Below, in pieces: positions 19,209 to 29,063 of a stretch of DNA of 64,000 nt (position 1 is its first letter; each line of letters begins with the position of its first letter). Position numbers and translations under genes: made by a program. Under the pieces are notes generated by a model. The model saw only the letters and a program-made list of their open reading frames with translations, searched no databases and was not told the origin of the DNA. The DNA is from Bombiscardovia asteroides_K (GTDB lineage Bacteria; Actinomycetota; Actinomycetes; Actinomycetales; Bifidobacteriaceae): assembly GCF_048001765.1 (NCBI RefSeq), contig NZ_CP181447.1, forward strand, positions 930,001-994,000, read 5' to 3'.

Positions 19209-19234
19209 ACGGTGGCTTTGGCGGGGTCGCCCAT

Positions 19235-21229
19235 ATGATGGTGGGTATGTTGCGTGAATATACGGTCGAGCTTCAACACCCGACGACGGACAAGGACACC
19301 ATCTATTCACTCCTGGCAAAACGCACTGCCCGCGATCCTGAGGAGCTGGTTGCCCAGTGGCAGGATCCCATGACCAGAAACTGGCATGACGTCAAGGCCG
19401 GGCAGATGTCCGCACGGGTTCGCGCCGTGGCCAAGGGCATGATGGCCCTGGGCGTGGAAAAGGGCAGCACCGTGGTCATCTACGCCTCAACCAGCTATGA
19501 CTGGGGGGTCACGGACTTCGCCTGCGCCGCCATCGGAGCGGTTTCGGTGCCAATCTACGAGACCGACTCGCCCAGCCAGGCCCAGAAGATCGTCCAGGAC
19601 GTGGACTGCGTCCTGGCCTTCGCCGGCGACTCGGAGCATGCACAGATTCTGGAGCAGGTTCGTGGGTCCTCGCCAAAACTCAAGTATGTCTTCAACTTCG
19701 AAGCCGGTGGCCTGAATGCAGTCAGCGAATTCGGCCAGGGGATCGACGACGAACGCCTTGACCGGGCCATCGCCCAGGTCAAGGCCGACGATCTGGCCAC
19801 CATCGTCTACACCTCGGGCTCAACCGGTGAGCCCAAGGGCGCCATGCTCTCCAACCGGAACTTCGTCCACATCGTCTTCGTGGGCTGGGATGTGCTCTAC
19901 CATATGCTGGCAGCGCCCTCGCGTCTGATGCTCTTCCTGCCCCTGGCACACTGCTTCGCCCGTTACATCCAGTACGTGGCCATCGGCGCCCAGGGCGTGG
20001 TCGGGTACGTCTCCAACGCCAAGCACCTGCTGACCGACCTGCGCACCTTCCGGCCCACCTATCTGCTGGGTGTGCCCCGTGTCTTCGAGAAGGTCTACAA
20101 CGCCGCCTCGCAGAAGGCCGGCACAGGCCTGGCCGGCAAGGTCTTCGCCAAGGCCACCAGGCACTTCATCAAGTGGTCCAAGGACGAGCAGGAGGGGCGC
20201 GGCCACTCGCCGCTGACGCGCCTGGCCCACGCTTTCTATACCAAGACCGTCGGCAACACGATCGAGTCCGCCCTGGGCTCCAACCTGAGCTACCTGGCCT
20301 GTGGCGGCGCGCCCATGAACGCCGACCTGGCCCACTTCTTCAACGGGATCGACGGGATCACCTTCATCCAGGGCTACGGGATGACCGAGACGGCGGCACC
20401 CTGCATCGTCAACTTCGAGGATGCCAACGAGGTGGGGTCGGTCGGCCGCCCAGGTTCGGGCATCACGGTCAGGCTGAGCGACGACGACGAGCTTCTGGTC
20501 AAGGGACCCAGTGTCTTCATGGGCTACTACCACCAGCCCGAGCTGGATTCCACTGTTCTCGATAAGGACGGCTGGCTGCACACCGGTGATCTGGCCCAGA
20601 TCGACGACCAGGGCTTCGTCTTCATCACCGGCCGCAAGAAGGACGTCATCATCACCGCCGGCGGCAAGAATGTCAGCCCGGCGCCTTTGGAGGATGTCAT
20701 CAGCACCTGCCCGATTGTCTCCCAGGCCGTGGTCGTGGGCGACGGCAGGCCCTTCGTGGGCGCCCTGGTCACCCTGGATGCGGGCATGCTGAAGTCCTGG
20801 CTGACCTCCCAGGGTCTGGACGCTGACATGAGCATGGAGCAGGCCAGCCATAACGATGCCATCCATGCCTTCATCCAGCAGTATGTGGACAAGGCCAACT
20901 GCAACGTCTCTCGGGCCGAGTCGGTGCGCAAGTTCCTGGTGCTGGACCAGGACTTCAGCCAGGAGGACGGCACCCTGACCCCAAGCCTGAAGGTGGTGCG
21001 CCCCGAGGTGCTCCGCCAGTACGCCGAACTTGTGGACAAGGTCCTCTATGCGCCCAGGACGCCAGCCAAGCCCGCCTCCAAGGAGAATGACATTGTCAGC
21101 AGGGCACGGACCACCATGAGCGATTCCCTGGCCAGCATGACCGGACGCAAGCGTGATGGCCGTCCGGAGGGGGAAGCAGCCCCAGAGGACGAGAAGGACG
21201 GCCGCGACGGCCGGGATGACGAGGAGTAG
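19235..21229 (+). CDS. fadD: Long-chain acyl-CoA synthetase (AMP-forming), second copy
   Basis: Fatty-acid activating ANL ligase. The 664-residue product has IVYTSGSTGEPKGAMLSNRN (about residues 189-208), GYGMTETAAPC, HTGDLAQID, TGRKKDVIITAGGKNVSP and the family C-terminus. A charged 40-residue tail rich in Asp, Glu, Arg and Lys follows. ATG 19235 is used; ATG 19247 is an alternative. It ends four bases before the GTG of def, so the two are probably cotranscribed. Close paralogue of 12303-14138 in domain order. Confidence 0.88.
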   Translation: MMVGMLREYTVELQHPTTDKDTIYSLLAKRTARDPEELVAQWQDPMTRNWHDVKAGQMSARVRAVAKGMMALGVEKGSTVVIYASTSYDWGVTDFACAAIGAVSVPIYETDSPSQAQKIVQDVDCVLAFAGDSEHAQILEQVRGSSPKLKYVFNFEAGGLNAVSEFGQGIDDERLDRAIAQVKADDLATIVYTSGSTGEPKGAMLSNRNFVHIVFVGWDVLYHMLAAPSRLMLFLPLAHCFARYIQYVAIGAQGVVGYVSNAKHLLTDLRTFRPTYLLGVPRVFEKVYNAASQKAGTGLAGKVFAKATRHFIKWSKDEQEGRGHSPLTRLAHAFYTKTVGNTIESALGSNLSYLACGGAPMNADLAHFFNGIDGITFIQGYGMTETAAPCIVNFEDANEVGSVGRPGSGITVRLSDDDELLVKGPSVFMGYYHQPELDSTVLDKDGWLHTGDLAQIDDQGFVFITGRKKDVIITAGGKNVSPAPLEDVISTCPIVSQAVVVGDGRPFVGALVTLDAGMLKSWLTSQGLDADMSMEQASHNDAIHAFIQQYVDKANCNVSRAESVRKFLVLDQDFSQEDGTLTPSLKVVRPEVLRQYAELVDKVLYAPRTPAKPASKENDIVSRARTTMSDSLASMTGRKRDGRPEGEAAPEDEKDGRDGRDDEE

Positions 21230-21232
21230 GCA

Positions 21233-21715
21233 GTGGCGATTCGTACAATCAGAGTGGTTCCCGATCCGGTTTTGCGCACCCCCTGCGATCCTGTGACCAG
21301 TATCACCCCGGCTGTGCGCAGTCTGGTGCGTGACCTGGTGGACACTGTCGACGACCCGGGCAGGGCAGGCCTGTCGGCCAACCAGATCGGCGTGGGCCTG
21401 CGCGTCTTCTCGTATAACATCGGCGGCAAGGTGGGCTACATCATCAATCCGGTCATCGACAAGACCTCCGGCGAGCAGTATGGCGAAGAGGGATGCCTGT
21501 CCCTGCCCAACCTCTGGTATCCGACCCGGCGGGCCGATTACGCCCGGGCCCACGGCATCGATCTGGACGGCAAGACGGTGACCCTTGAAGGCCATGGCAT
21601 CATGGGGCGGATGATCCAGCACGAGTGCGATCACCTGGACGGCCATGTCTACGTGGATCGGCTGGAGAGCGATGTCCGTCGCAAGGCCATGCAGCAGCTG
21701 AGATCAGCCAGGTAG
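21233..21715 (+). CDS. def: Peptide deformylase
   Basis: Removes the formyl group from new protein N-termini. All three family motifs are present: GLSANQIG (motif I), EEGCLSLP (motif II, metal Cys) and QHECDHLDG (motif III, two metal His and catalytic Glu). The 160-residue length is normal. The start is GTG 21233, three bases after the synthetase stop, with GGAG inside the end of that gene as ribosome site. Confidence 0.95.
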   Translation: MAIRTIRVVPDPVLRTPCDPVTSITPAVRSLVRDLVDTVDDPGRAGLSANQIGVGLRVFSYNIGGKVGYIINPVIDKTSGEQYGEEGCLSLPNLWYPTRRADYARAHGIDLDGKTVTLEGHGIMGRMIQHECDHLDGHVYVDRLESDVRRKAMQQLRSAR

Positions 21716-21731
21716 GCAGAGAGCGAAAGCG

Positions 21732-21768
21732 ATACCCGAGGTCATTGGCCTCGGGTATGATTGTTATT
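21732..21768 (+). terminator. Terminator after def
   Basis: ATACCCGAGG (21732-21741) and CCTCGGGTAT (21749-21758) form a 10-base perfect stem with a seven-base loop and a T-rich tail. Confidence 0.88.
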
Positions 21769-21940
21769 TGGCGTGTCATTGCGCAGGTCCGCTGTCACGG
21801 GTGGGCAGGCGCGTCCAGAGTATTCCCGAACACACGCCGCAAATTCGCGCCATGTCCGCGACGTCCTGTGTCGGTCGGCTCCTCGGAGTTGCACGCAGGT
21901 GCACATGGCCAGGCAATAACCGACAATGAAAGGTACGGAC

Positions 21941-22810
21941 ATGGCACAGATCACCATGAGCGAAATGCTGAAGGCCGGCGTCCACTTCGGACACCAGACC
22001 CGTCGTTGGAACCCCAAGATGAAGCAGTACATCCTGATGGAGCGCAACGGCATCCACATCATCAACCTCTTCAAGTCGCTCGGTCTGATCGACCAGGCCT
22101 ATGACTTCATCAAGCAGACCGTGGCCCACAACGGCACCGTGCTCTTCGTGGGGACCAAGAAGCAGGCCCAGGAGGCCATCAAGGCCCAGGCCACCCGGGT
22201 GAACATGCCCTACGTCTCCGAGCGCTGGCTGGGCGGCATGCTGACCAACTTCCAGACTGTGACCAAGCGGGTCGGCCGCTTGAAGGAACTGGAGGAGATG
22301 GACTTCGACGACGTGCACGGCTCGGGGCTGACCAAGAAGGAGCTTCTGCTCCTGCGGCGCGAGAAGGACAAGCTGGAGCGTCAGCTGGGCGGCATCCGCA
22401 ACATGAGCCGCACCCCTTCGGCCCTTTTCGTGGTCGATATCAACAAGGAGGCCCTGGCGGTCTCCGAGGCCAACAAGCTTGGCATCCCGGTCGTGGCCCT
22501 GGTGGACACCAACACGGATCCTGAGCTCGTCACCTACCCCATTCCCGCCAACGACGATGCCATCCGCGGCGTCGAGCTGCTGACCAGACTGATGGCCGAT
22601 GCCGTGGCCGACGGTCTGCTGGAGCGCTCCGGCAAGGCCGCCAAGACCGAGGAGGCCTCCGACCAGCCCATGGCCGAGTGGGAGAAGAACCTGCTGGAGA
22701 ACAAGGACGGACAGCCACAGGAGCAGGCCCAGGAGACCGCTCAGGCTCCCCAGGCCGAGCAGCCTGCGCAACCGCAGCAGGAGACCCCCGCTGCCGATCA
22801 GGCCGCCTGA
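21941..22810 (+). CDS. rpsB: 30S ribosomal protein S2
   Basis: Small-subunit ribosomal protein. The 289-residue product starts MAQITMSEMLKAGVHFGHQT and carries the S2 signatures RRWNPKMKQYI and GTKKQAQEAI...YVSERWLGGMLTNF. The end is a 45-residue Glu/Gln/Ala/Pro-rich tail typical of bifidobacterial S2. I chose ATG 21941 with AAAGG upstream. A 170-base leader precedes it after the def terminator. It pairs with tsf 27 bases downstream, the usual order. Confidence 0.97.
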   Translation: MAQITMSEMLKAGVHFGHQTRRWNPKMKQYILMERNGIHIINLFKSLGLIDQAYDFIKQTVAHNGTVLFVGTKKQAQEAIKAQATRVNMPYVSERWLGGMLTNFQTVTKRVGRLKELEEMDFDDVHGSGLTKKELLLLRREKDKLERQLGGIRNMSRTPSALFVVDINKEALAVSEANKLGIPVVALVDTNTDPELVTYPIPANDDAIRGVELLTRLMADAVADGLLERSGKAAKTEEASDQPMAEWEKNLLENKDGQPQEQAQETAQAPQAEQPAQPQQETPAADQAA

Positions 22811-22837
22811 AATCTGGCGTCTAGATAGGAGAGTTTC

Positions 22838-23689
22838 ATGGCAAAAATCACCGCTGCACTGATCAAGGAGCTGCGTGATCAGACCGGCGCCGGCATGATG
22901 GACGTCAAGAAGGCCCTGACCGAGGCCGAGGGCGACATGGCCCGCGCCAAGGAGATCATCCGCGCCACCGGCATCCAGGCCGCAGGCGCCCGCGAGGGCC
23001 GCAAGGCCCAGGAGGGCCTGATTGCCTCCACCGTCGTCGAGGGCGGACAGGGCCAGATCGGCTACGCCGTCGAGCTCAACTCCGAGACCGACTTCGTGGC
23101 CAAGACCCCTCAGTTCATCGAGTTCGGCCAGGAGGTCATCGACGACGTGGCCAAGGCCGATGCCTCCAACGCCGAGCAGGTCGATGCCGCTCCATCCAAG
23201 TCCGGCACCGTCAAGGAGACCGTTGAGGAGGCCGGCGCGCTCTTCCATGAGCACGTCAAGGTCGGCCAGGTGGCCCGGGTCGAAGGTCCCCGTGTGGAGA
23301 TCTACGCCCACCGCAAGTCCGTGGAGATGCCCCCCTCCATCGTGGCCATGATCGCCACTGATGAGGCCGGCGCCCAGGTCGCCCATGAGGTGGCCCTGCA
23401 GATCTCCGCCATGAGCCCCAAGTGGCTCAGCCGCGAGGATGTGCCTGCCGACGTGGTGGAGTCCGAGCGTCGCGTGGCCACCGAGAAGTCCCAGGCCGAA
23501 GGCAAGCCCGAGAAGATCATTCCCAAGATCGTCGAGGGGCGTCTGAACGCCTTCTTCAAGGAGACCGTCCTGCTGGAGCAGCAGTACGTCAAGGACACCT
23601 CCAAGACCATTGGCGACCTCTTCAAGCAGGCTGGCGGCAAGGCTCTGGCCTTCGCCCGTCTCGAGGTCGGTAAGGGCGACGAGGAGTAG
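22838..23689 (+). CDS. tsf: Elongation factor Ts
   Basis: Nucleotide exchange factor for EF-Tu. The 283-residue product has the N-terminal UBA-like domain and signature LRDQTGAGMMDVKKALTEA, then NSETDFVAKTPQF and the core dimer domains. The GAGAG site before ATG 22838 and the gap from rpsB indicate one rpsB-tsf transcript ending at the hairpin at 23766. Confidence 0.97.
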   Translation: MAKITAALIKELRDQTGAGMMDVKKALTEAEGDMARAKEIIRATGIQAAGAREGRKAQEGLIASTVVEGGQGQIGYAVELNSETDFVAKTPQFIEFGQEVIDDVAKADASNAEQVDAAPSKSGTVKETVEEAGALFHEHVKVGQVARVEGPRVEIYAHRKSVEMPPSIVAMIATDEAGAQVAHEVALQISAMSPKWLSREDVPADVVESERRVATEKSQAEGKPEKIIPKIVEGRLNAFFKETVLLEQQYVKDTSKTIGDLFKQAGGKALAFARLEVGKGDEE

Positions 23690-23765
23690 TAAGTAGTCCA
23701 GCAATGTTTGACGACGTCTTGCCTGATCCTGTCTGAGGGACGGGCGGACGACCGGCATTGACGGT

Positions 23766-23800
23766 AGGGGAGTGGCTTTTATGGTCGCTCCCCTTCTTTT
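23766..23800 (+). terminator. Terminator after tsf
   Basis: AGGGGAG (23766-23772) pairs with CTCCCCT (23788-23794), followed by TCTTTT. Confidence 0.82.
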
Positions 23801-23893
23801 GTCCTGGGCCTCCTCAAGGAGGGGTTGTCGTCCAGCCTCGATACCCTAGTTAGCGGCGTATTCCGCCTGTCATTGTCTGGAGAAAGGGCTTTT

Positions 23894-24649
23894 ATGACCG
23901 GATCCGATTCAGCACAAAACCCAGCATCGCCTCGTCGTGTGCTGCTCAAGCTCTCCGGAGAGGCCTTCGGGGGAGGCGAGGTCGGCATCGACGTGCAGGT
24001 GGTCAAGCGGGTGGCCAGGGAGATCGTCCAGGCGGTGCAGAGCGGCGTTCAGGTGGCCATCGTGGTGGGCGGTGGTAACTTCTTCCGTGGAGCCGAGCTC
24101 AGCCAGGCCGGAATCGAACGCTCGCGCGGCGACTACATGGGCATGCTGGGCACGGTCATGAACTGCCTGGCCCTACAGGACTTCCTGGAGCAGGCTGGAC
24201 AGGCCACCAGGGTACAGACGGCCATCACCATGGGCCAGGTGGCAGAACCCTATATCCCGCTTAAGGCCATCCGTCACCTGGAGAAAGGGCGTGTGGTTAT
24301 TTTCGGCGCCGGATCCGGTATGCCTTACTTCTCCACAGACACCGTCTCCATCCAGCGGGCCCTGGAGATCCACTGCGTCGAGGTCGTCATGGGCAAGAAC
24401 GGGGTGGACGGCGTATACACGGCTGATCCACACAAGCAGGCTTCTGCGCGCATGTTCACCAATTTGAGCTACCAGCGGGCCCTGGTGGACAACCTGGCCG
24501 TCATGGACGCGGCGGCACTGTCCATGGCCCGGGACAACGACATGCCCATCCGTGTCTTCGGACTTGAAGGAGAAGGCAATGTGACCGGAGCGCTCGAGGG
24601 CCAACGTCTGGGCACCCTGGTCCACGGCGGTCCTGATCGTACCCTGTGA
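23894..24649 (+). CDS. pyrH: Uridylate kinase
   Basis: Phosphorylates UMP to UDP. The 251-residue product of the amino-acid-kinase fold has RVLLKLSGEAFGG, IVVGGGNFFRGAEL, DYMGMLGTVMN and the ATP-site GKNGVDGVYTADP. I chose ATG 23894 with GGAGAAAGG upstream; longer frames run into the tsf terminator region. It begins a pyrH-frr-cdsA-rlmN series. Confidence 0.96.
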   Translation: MTGSDSAQNPASPRRVLLKLSGEAFGGGEVGIDVQVVKRVAREIVQAVQSGVQVAIVVGGGNFFRGAELSQAGIERSRGDYMGMLGTVMNCLALQDFLEQAGQATRVQTAITMGQVAEPYIPLKAIRHLEKGRVVIFGAGSGMPYFSTDTVSIQRALEIHCVEVVMGKNGVDGVYTADPHKQASARMFTNLSYQRALVDNLAVMDAAALSMARDNDMPIRVFGLEGEGNVTGALEGQRLGTLVHGGPDRTL

Positions 24650-24762
24650 CCGGTTGCGGGCACGCCTCGCGCCGCTTGGCCCCGTGGCCCCATGGCCGTA
24701 GAGTATAAGAATGACGGACCTTGCGCGCACAGGCGGATGGTCCATACAACAAGGAGCAGATC

Positions 24763-25317
24763 ATGACCACAGTGGTGGACCAGGCCGGAAGGCAGATGGA
24801 CAAGAGCATCGAGGCGACCAAGGAGAACTTCTCGGGGATCAGGACCGGGCGTGCCAACCCCTCCTTCCTCAACGACATCATGGTGGAGTACTACGGCACT
24901 CCCACGCCCATCAAATCGCTGGCATCCATCGGCGTCCCGGAGCCTCGCACCCTGGCCGTCACCCCCTTCGATCCATCCCAGGCAGGCGCGGTCGAGAAGG
25001 CCATCCGCGACTCGGATCTGGGTGTCAACCCCAGCCGTGACGGCAACGTCATCAGGGTCACCATGCCCGAACTGACCGAGGAGCGCCGTCGGGACTACGT
25101 CAAGCTGGCCAAGAACAAGGCCGAGGAGGGCAAGGTGGCCGTCCGCAACATCCGGCGCAAGGTCAAGGAGGAGCTGGAGGCCAAGGTCAAGGATGGTGAC
25201 CTTGGCGAGGACGAGGGCAACCGGCTGCAGAAGGAGCTGGAGACCGTCACCAAACAGAAGAACGATTTGATCGATCAGCTCCTGGATGCCAAGGAGAAGG
25301 AGATCCTCGAGGTCTGA
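24763..25317 (+). CDS. frr: Ribosome recycling factor
   Basis: Splits post-termination ribosomes together with EF-G. The 184-residue product has ENFSGIRTGRANPSFLNDI, the hinge region, and the long helix RRKVKEELEAKVKDGDLGEDEGNRLQKELE split over the three-helix bundle. ATG 24763 has AAGGAG nine bases upstream. Follows pyrH, as in most bacteria. Confidence 0.97.
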   Translation: MTTVVDQAGRQMDKSIEATKENFSGIRTGRANPSFLNDIMVEYYGTPTPIKSLASIGVPEPRTLAVTPFDPSQAGAVEKAIRDSDLGVNPSRDGNVIRVTMPELTEERRRDYVKLAKNKAEEGKVAVRNIRRKVKEELEAKVKDGDLGEDEGNRLQKELETVTKQKNDLIDQLLDAKEKEILEV

Positions 25318-25342
25318 TCCGCTCGGGGAGGATCCACTGTTC

Positions 25343-26332
25343 ATGAGTACTAAGGAAAGCTCCGCCGAGAAGGCAGGCCAGGATGCCGTCGCAACCCTGA
25401 ACAAGCGAACCGGGCGCAACATGCCGCAGGCGGTGGCCACTGGCGCGCTTCTGGTGGTCATCATCCTGGCCTGCATCCTGGTGCGCATCGACGCATTCAT
25501 CTACCTGATCGTGATCTTCATGACCCTGGGGCTCTGGGAGCTCAGGGTGGACTTTGCCACGGCGGGCCTGCATATACCGGTGGTCGAGCTCTGGATCTGC
25601 TCGGCGGCCACCATGTTGGCCTCCTTCTACGCGCCGGACCATGTGGCGGCCATGACTGCCGGTGTTCTGGTGACTGCCTTGGTCGGGGCTCTTGCGGCCA
25701 CACGCAACCATCGCCTGGGTGGCCGTCTGCTCAAGGCAGTGAACGCCAAGCTCTCGGGCAAGGATGCGCAGACCATGGCCGATGCCTCCTACGGTGCCGC
25801 CGAGGGGAACAGCCGATCAAGCAGCCTGGCCAATGTGGGTGTCACCCTCCTCACGGTTGTCTACATCACCCTTCTGGCCTGTCTGATAACCCTGCCCACC
25901 ACCTTCGGCGGGCATCCTGCCGCACATGCCTTCATGGTGATTTTCCTGCCTGCCTTGAGCGACATCGGCGGACTTCTCTTCGGCTCGCTCTTCGGCAAGC
26001 ACAAGATCTCGCCCCGCATCTCTCCCGGTAAGTCGTTGGAGGGACTGGCAGGCTCCATGCTCTGCTGTCTGATCGGCGCCCTGGTCATCTTTGCGGCCAC
26101 CTATCCCATGGCGGATTGGGGACGGATTTGGTGGGTCGCCCTGCTCATGGGCATTATGGTCGGAGCCACAGGCACTCTAGGGGACCTGAGCGCATCCTTG
26201 ATCAAACGCGACCTGGGGATCAAGGACATGGGCCATCTGCTCAAGGGTCATGGCGGGGTGCTGGACAGGGTGGATTCCATCCTCATGTCCGCACCGTTCA
26301 TCACACTGGTTCTTTTGGTCACTGGCCTGTGA
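25343..26332 (+). CDS. cdsA: Phosphatidate cytidylyltransferase
   Basis: Integral membrane enzyme that makes CDP-diacylglycerol for phospholipid synthesis. The 329-residue product has about seven to eight membrane segments. The C-terminal CDS signature reads SLIKRDLGIKDMGHLLKGHG followed by GVLDRVDS. ATG 25343 has GGGGAGGA upstream. It lies 25 bases after frr and 35 before rlmN, so it is probably one transcript. Confidence 0.94.
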   Translation: MSTKESSAEKAGQDAVATLNKRTGRNMPQAVATGALLVVIILACILVRIDAFIYLIVIFMTLGLWELRVDFATAGLHIPVVELWICSAATMLASFYAPDHVAAMTAGVLVTALVGALAATRNHRLGGRLLKAVNAKLSGKDAQTMADASYGAAEGNSRSSSLANVGVTLLTVVYITLLACLITLPTTFGGHPAAHAFMVIFLPALSDIGGLLFGSLFGKHKISPRISPGKSLEGLAGSMLCCLIGALVIFAATYPMADWGRIWWVALLMGIMVGATGTLGDLSASLIKRDLGIKDMGHLLKGHGGVLDRVDSILMSAPFITLVLLVTGL

Positions 26333-26367
26333 TTGGAATTGATGGCGATACAGGATGAGGTAGAGGT

Positions 26368-27555
26368 ATGACGGATGTCGATATGACCGGTGCCGAGCCT
26401 GAGACCGGCATCACCCCCGGAGGCAAGGATGGCGCTTTCCGCGACGTGCTGGCGGCCGACCATGCTAGGCGTGGCAAGCCGCCGCGCCACTTTACGGACA
26501 TGGACCAGCAGGAGCGTCAGGAGATCTGCGCCCAACTGGGCCTGCCGAAATTCCGTGTCTCGCAGCTGGCCAACCATTACTTCAATCACCTGTCCACCAA
26601 CCCGGACGACTTCACGGACTTTCCTGCAGCTAGCCGTCAGGAGGCCGCACGCCGCTTCTTCCCTGAACTGATCACCCCGGTCACCGTTCAGAAGGCGGAT
26701 CAGGGTACCACCATCAAGACCCTCTGGGAGCTCTTCGACGGGTCCAGGATCGAATCGGTGCTTATGCGCTATCCCTCCAGGGCCACCCTCTGCATCTCCA
26801 GCCAGGTCGGCTGCGGCATGGGTTGCCCCTTCTGCGCCACCGGTCAGCTGGGACTGACCAGGAACATGTCGACCGGTGAGATTCTGGAACAGGTCAGGGC
26901 CGCCTCCAAGATGATGAGGTCCGGACAGGTCGCCGGAGGACCCGGGCGCCTGAGCAATATTGTCTTCATGGGGATGGGCGAGCCCATGGGCAACTACCGG
27001 GCTGTGCTTTCCGCAGTCAGGCAGATCAGCGCCCTGCCACCCAAGGGATTCGGCATCTCGGCCAGGAACATCACCGTCTCCACGGTCGGCGTGGTCCCCG
27101 GTATCCGCAAACTGACCAAAGAGGGAATCCCGGTTCGTCTGGCCGTCTCCCTCCATGCTCCCAGCGACAAGCTGCGCGACGAGCTGGTTCCCATGAACCG
27201 CCGCTTCAACACCACCCAGGTTCTGGATGCAGCTCACGACTACTACCTGGCCAGCGGCAGACGGGTCAGCATCGAGTATGCCCTGATGCGCGGCATCAAT
27301 GACCAGGCCGAGCATGCCCGCCTTCTGGCCAAGCGCCTCAACCACTACGGGGACGACTGGGCGCACGTCAATCCCATACCTTTGAATCCGATTGAGGGGT
27401 CTCGTTGGACGGCCTCCAAGCCTGAGGATGAGCAGCGCTTCCTGGACATCCTTCACAAGGCCGGCATCACTGCAACCATGAGGGACACCCGCGGATCGGA
27501 CATCGACGGCGCCTGCGGACAGTTGGCAGCTAAGGCCGTCAAGCTCCAGGCCTGA
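26368..27555 (+). CDS. rlmN: 23S rRNA (A2503-C2)/tRNA (A37) methyltransferase RlmN
   Basis: Radical SAM enzyme. The 395-residue product has the iron-sulfur motif C-x3-C-x2-C in GCGMGCPFCATGQLG, the SAM-site GMGEPMGNY, and the C-terminal Cys in DIDGACGQLA that carries the methyl group, so both catalytic cysteines are present. ATG 26368 has GAGGTAGAGG upstream. Confidence 0.96.
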   Translation: MTDVDMTGAEPETGITPGGKDGAFRDVLAADHARRGKPPRHFTDMDQQERQEICAQLGLPKFRVSQLANHYFNHLSTNPDDFTDFPAASRQEAARRFFPELITPVTVQKADQGTTIKTLWELFDGSRIESVLMRYPSRATLCISSQVGCGMGCPFCATGQLGLTRNMSTGEILEQVRAASKMMRSGQVAGGPGRLSNIVFMGMGEPMGNYRAVLSAVRQISALPPKGFGISARNITVSTVGVVPGIRKLTKEGIPVRLAVSLHAPSDKLRDELVPMNRRFNTTQVLDAAHDYYLASGRRVSIEYALMRGINDQAEHARLLAKRLNHYGDDWAHVNPIPLNPIEGSRWTASKPEDEQRFLDILHKAGITATMRDTRGSDIDGACGQLAAKAVKLQA

Positions 27556-27668
27556 TTCAGCGTTTGCAATGTGGTCATGCCATAGTGTGGACATGCGGCA
27601 GTCTTCAGACACCGCAGAAGCTAGTGTCGTGACTCAAACAATTCGGTTCAGGCAGGAAGGCAGGTCGC

Positions 27669-28445
27669 ATGACGGTAGCGGTTCGTGTCATTCCCTGTCT
27701 TGATGTCGACCAGGGCCGTGTGGTCAAAGGCGTCCACTTCAAGAACCTGCGCGATGCGGGTGACCCTGTCGAACTGGCTTCCGCCTACTACCAACAGGGA
27801 GCCGACGAACTGACCTTTCTGGATGTGACCGCTTCGGGCAGCGGGCGAGCCACCATGGTTGACCTGGTCAAGAGCACGGCCGACCAGATTTTCATTCCGC
27901 TAACCGTCGGCGGAGGCGTGCGCACCCCGCAGGATGTCGACACTCTCCTGAGATCCGGGGCAGACAAGGTCGGGATCAACACGGCAGCCATCGCCAATCC
28001 GCAGGTCATAGGCGACATCGCACAGCGGTTCGGCCGCCAGGTGCTGGTGCTCTCGGTCGATGCCCGCCGATCCGATGCAAGGGGGATTACCTCAGGATAT
28101 GAGGTAACCACCATGGGCGGCCACCAGTCAACCGGCATCGATGCCATCGACTGGGTCAAGCAGGCCCAGGAACTTGGGGCCGGCGAGATCCTCCTCAACT
28201 CCATGGATGCGGACGGCACCCGTCAGGGATTCGATCTGGAGATGATCTCCGACGTGCGCAAGGCCGTATCCCTTCCGCTCATCGCCAGCGGCGGGGCAGG
28301 CAAGGCCGCCGATTTTCCTCCTGCTGTCAAGGCCGGAGCCGATGCTGTCCTGGCGGCTTCCGTCTTCCATTTCGGCCAGGTGTCCATCCAGGACGTCAAG
28401 CAGGCGCTCCATGCGGCCGGGTATCCGGTTCGATGGCAGGCCTGA
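27669..28445 (+). CDS. hisF: Imidazole glycerol phosphate synthase subunit HisF
   Basis: Cyclase subunit that makes IGP and AICAR in histidine synthesis. The 258-residue TIM barrel has VRVIPCLDVDQGRVVKGVHF, ELTFLDVTAS, VGGGVRTPQDVD and LIASGGAGKAADF, with catalytic Asp residues in CLDVD and NSMDADGT. AGGAAGGCAGG precedes ATG 27669. It starts a mixed his-trp gene series. Confidence 0.96.
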   Translation: MTVAVRVIPCLDVDQGRVVKGVHFKNLRDAGDPVELASAYYQQGADELTFLDVTASGSGRATMVDLVKSTADQIFIPLTVGGGVRTPQDVDTLLRSGADKVGINTAAIANPQVIGDIAQRFGRQVLVLSVDARRSDARGITSGYEVTTMGGHQSTGIDAIDWVKQAQELGAGEILLNSMDADGTRQGFDLEMISDVRKAVSLPLIASGGAGKAADFPPAVKAGADAVLAASVFHFGQVSIQDVKQALHAAGYPVRWQA

Positions 28446-28585
28446 ACCAATCCACGCAGATAATTTCGGCACCGCACGGTGCATGGCATTTGCAGACCGT
28501 GTTGGCAGCCATCGGGAAACCATACCCATACCTTGAACAATCAACTGACAAAGGTAAGTCGGACAAATCAGGAGAATGAGGATCA

Positions 28586-28999
28586 ATGTCACAGTCTTCG
28601 AAGGACCAGGAAGCACGTTTGGATCCGAGCATAGCGGCCAGGCTCAAGAAGGATGCCAAGGGACTTGTTGCCGCTGTGGTCCAGCAGTATGACAGCCGTC
28701 AGGTCCTCATGGTCGGGTACATGGATGAGGAGGCCTTGAGACGAACCCTGACCACGGGTAGAGTCACCTTCTGGTCCCGCTCCAGACAGGAATACTGGCG
28801 CAAGGGAGACACCTCCGGGCATGTCCAATACGTCAAGGGAGTCAGCATCGACTGCGACGGGGATGCGCTGCTTATCGAAGTGGACCAGGTGGGGGCGGCC
28901 TGCCACACCGGAAGCAGGTCGTGTTTTGAAGCCGGAGGACCCTTGCCGGCGGTGCAAGGCAACCGTACGCAGGCACAAATGCAGAGTGAGGAAGGGTAA
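28586..28999 (+). CDS. hisI: Phosphoribosyl-AMP cyclohydrolase
   Basis: Third step of histidine synthesis. The 137-residue product has VLMVGYMDEEAL, TFWSRSRQEYWRKGDTSGH and the metal-binding DCDGDALL...GAACHTGSRSCF with the zinc cysteines. It is HisI only; hisE is a separate gene at 33796. The TTG/ATG-rich leader of 140 bases before it shows no tryptophan or histidine leader peptide. The end overlaps no gene; trpCB follows 64 bases later. Confidence 0.95.
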   Translation: MSQSSKDQEARLDPSIAARLKKDAKGLVAAVVQQYDSRQVLMVGYMDEEALRRTLTTGRVTFWSRSRQEYWRKGDTSGHVQYVKGVSIDCDGDALLIEVDQVGAACHTGSRSCFEAGGPLPAVQGNRTQAQMQSEEG

Positions 29000-29063
29000 T
29001 CCAGTGCAGAAAGACGCTAAGGTTGTGGCAGGGAACATACAGGAAACTGGAGGGAAGGGCTCT

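Noticed and set aside
19820..21646. Long antisense frame of about 600 codons over the acyl-CoA synthetase and def
   Set aside because: Low-complexity, His/Gly/Gln-rich shadow of two well supported genes.
21776..23758. 660-codon antisense frame over rpsB and tsf
   Set aside because: Leu/Gly repeats from third-position GC bias; rpsB and tsf are certain on the other strand.
28483..28536. Possible trp/his leader peptide before hisI
   Set aside because: The short frame has no run of Trp or His codons and no following attenuator hairpin with T run.
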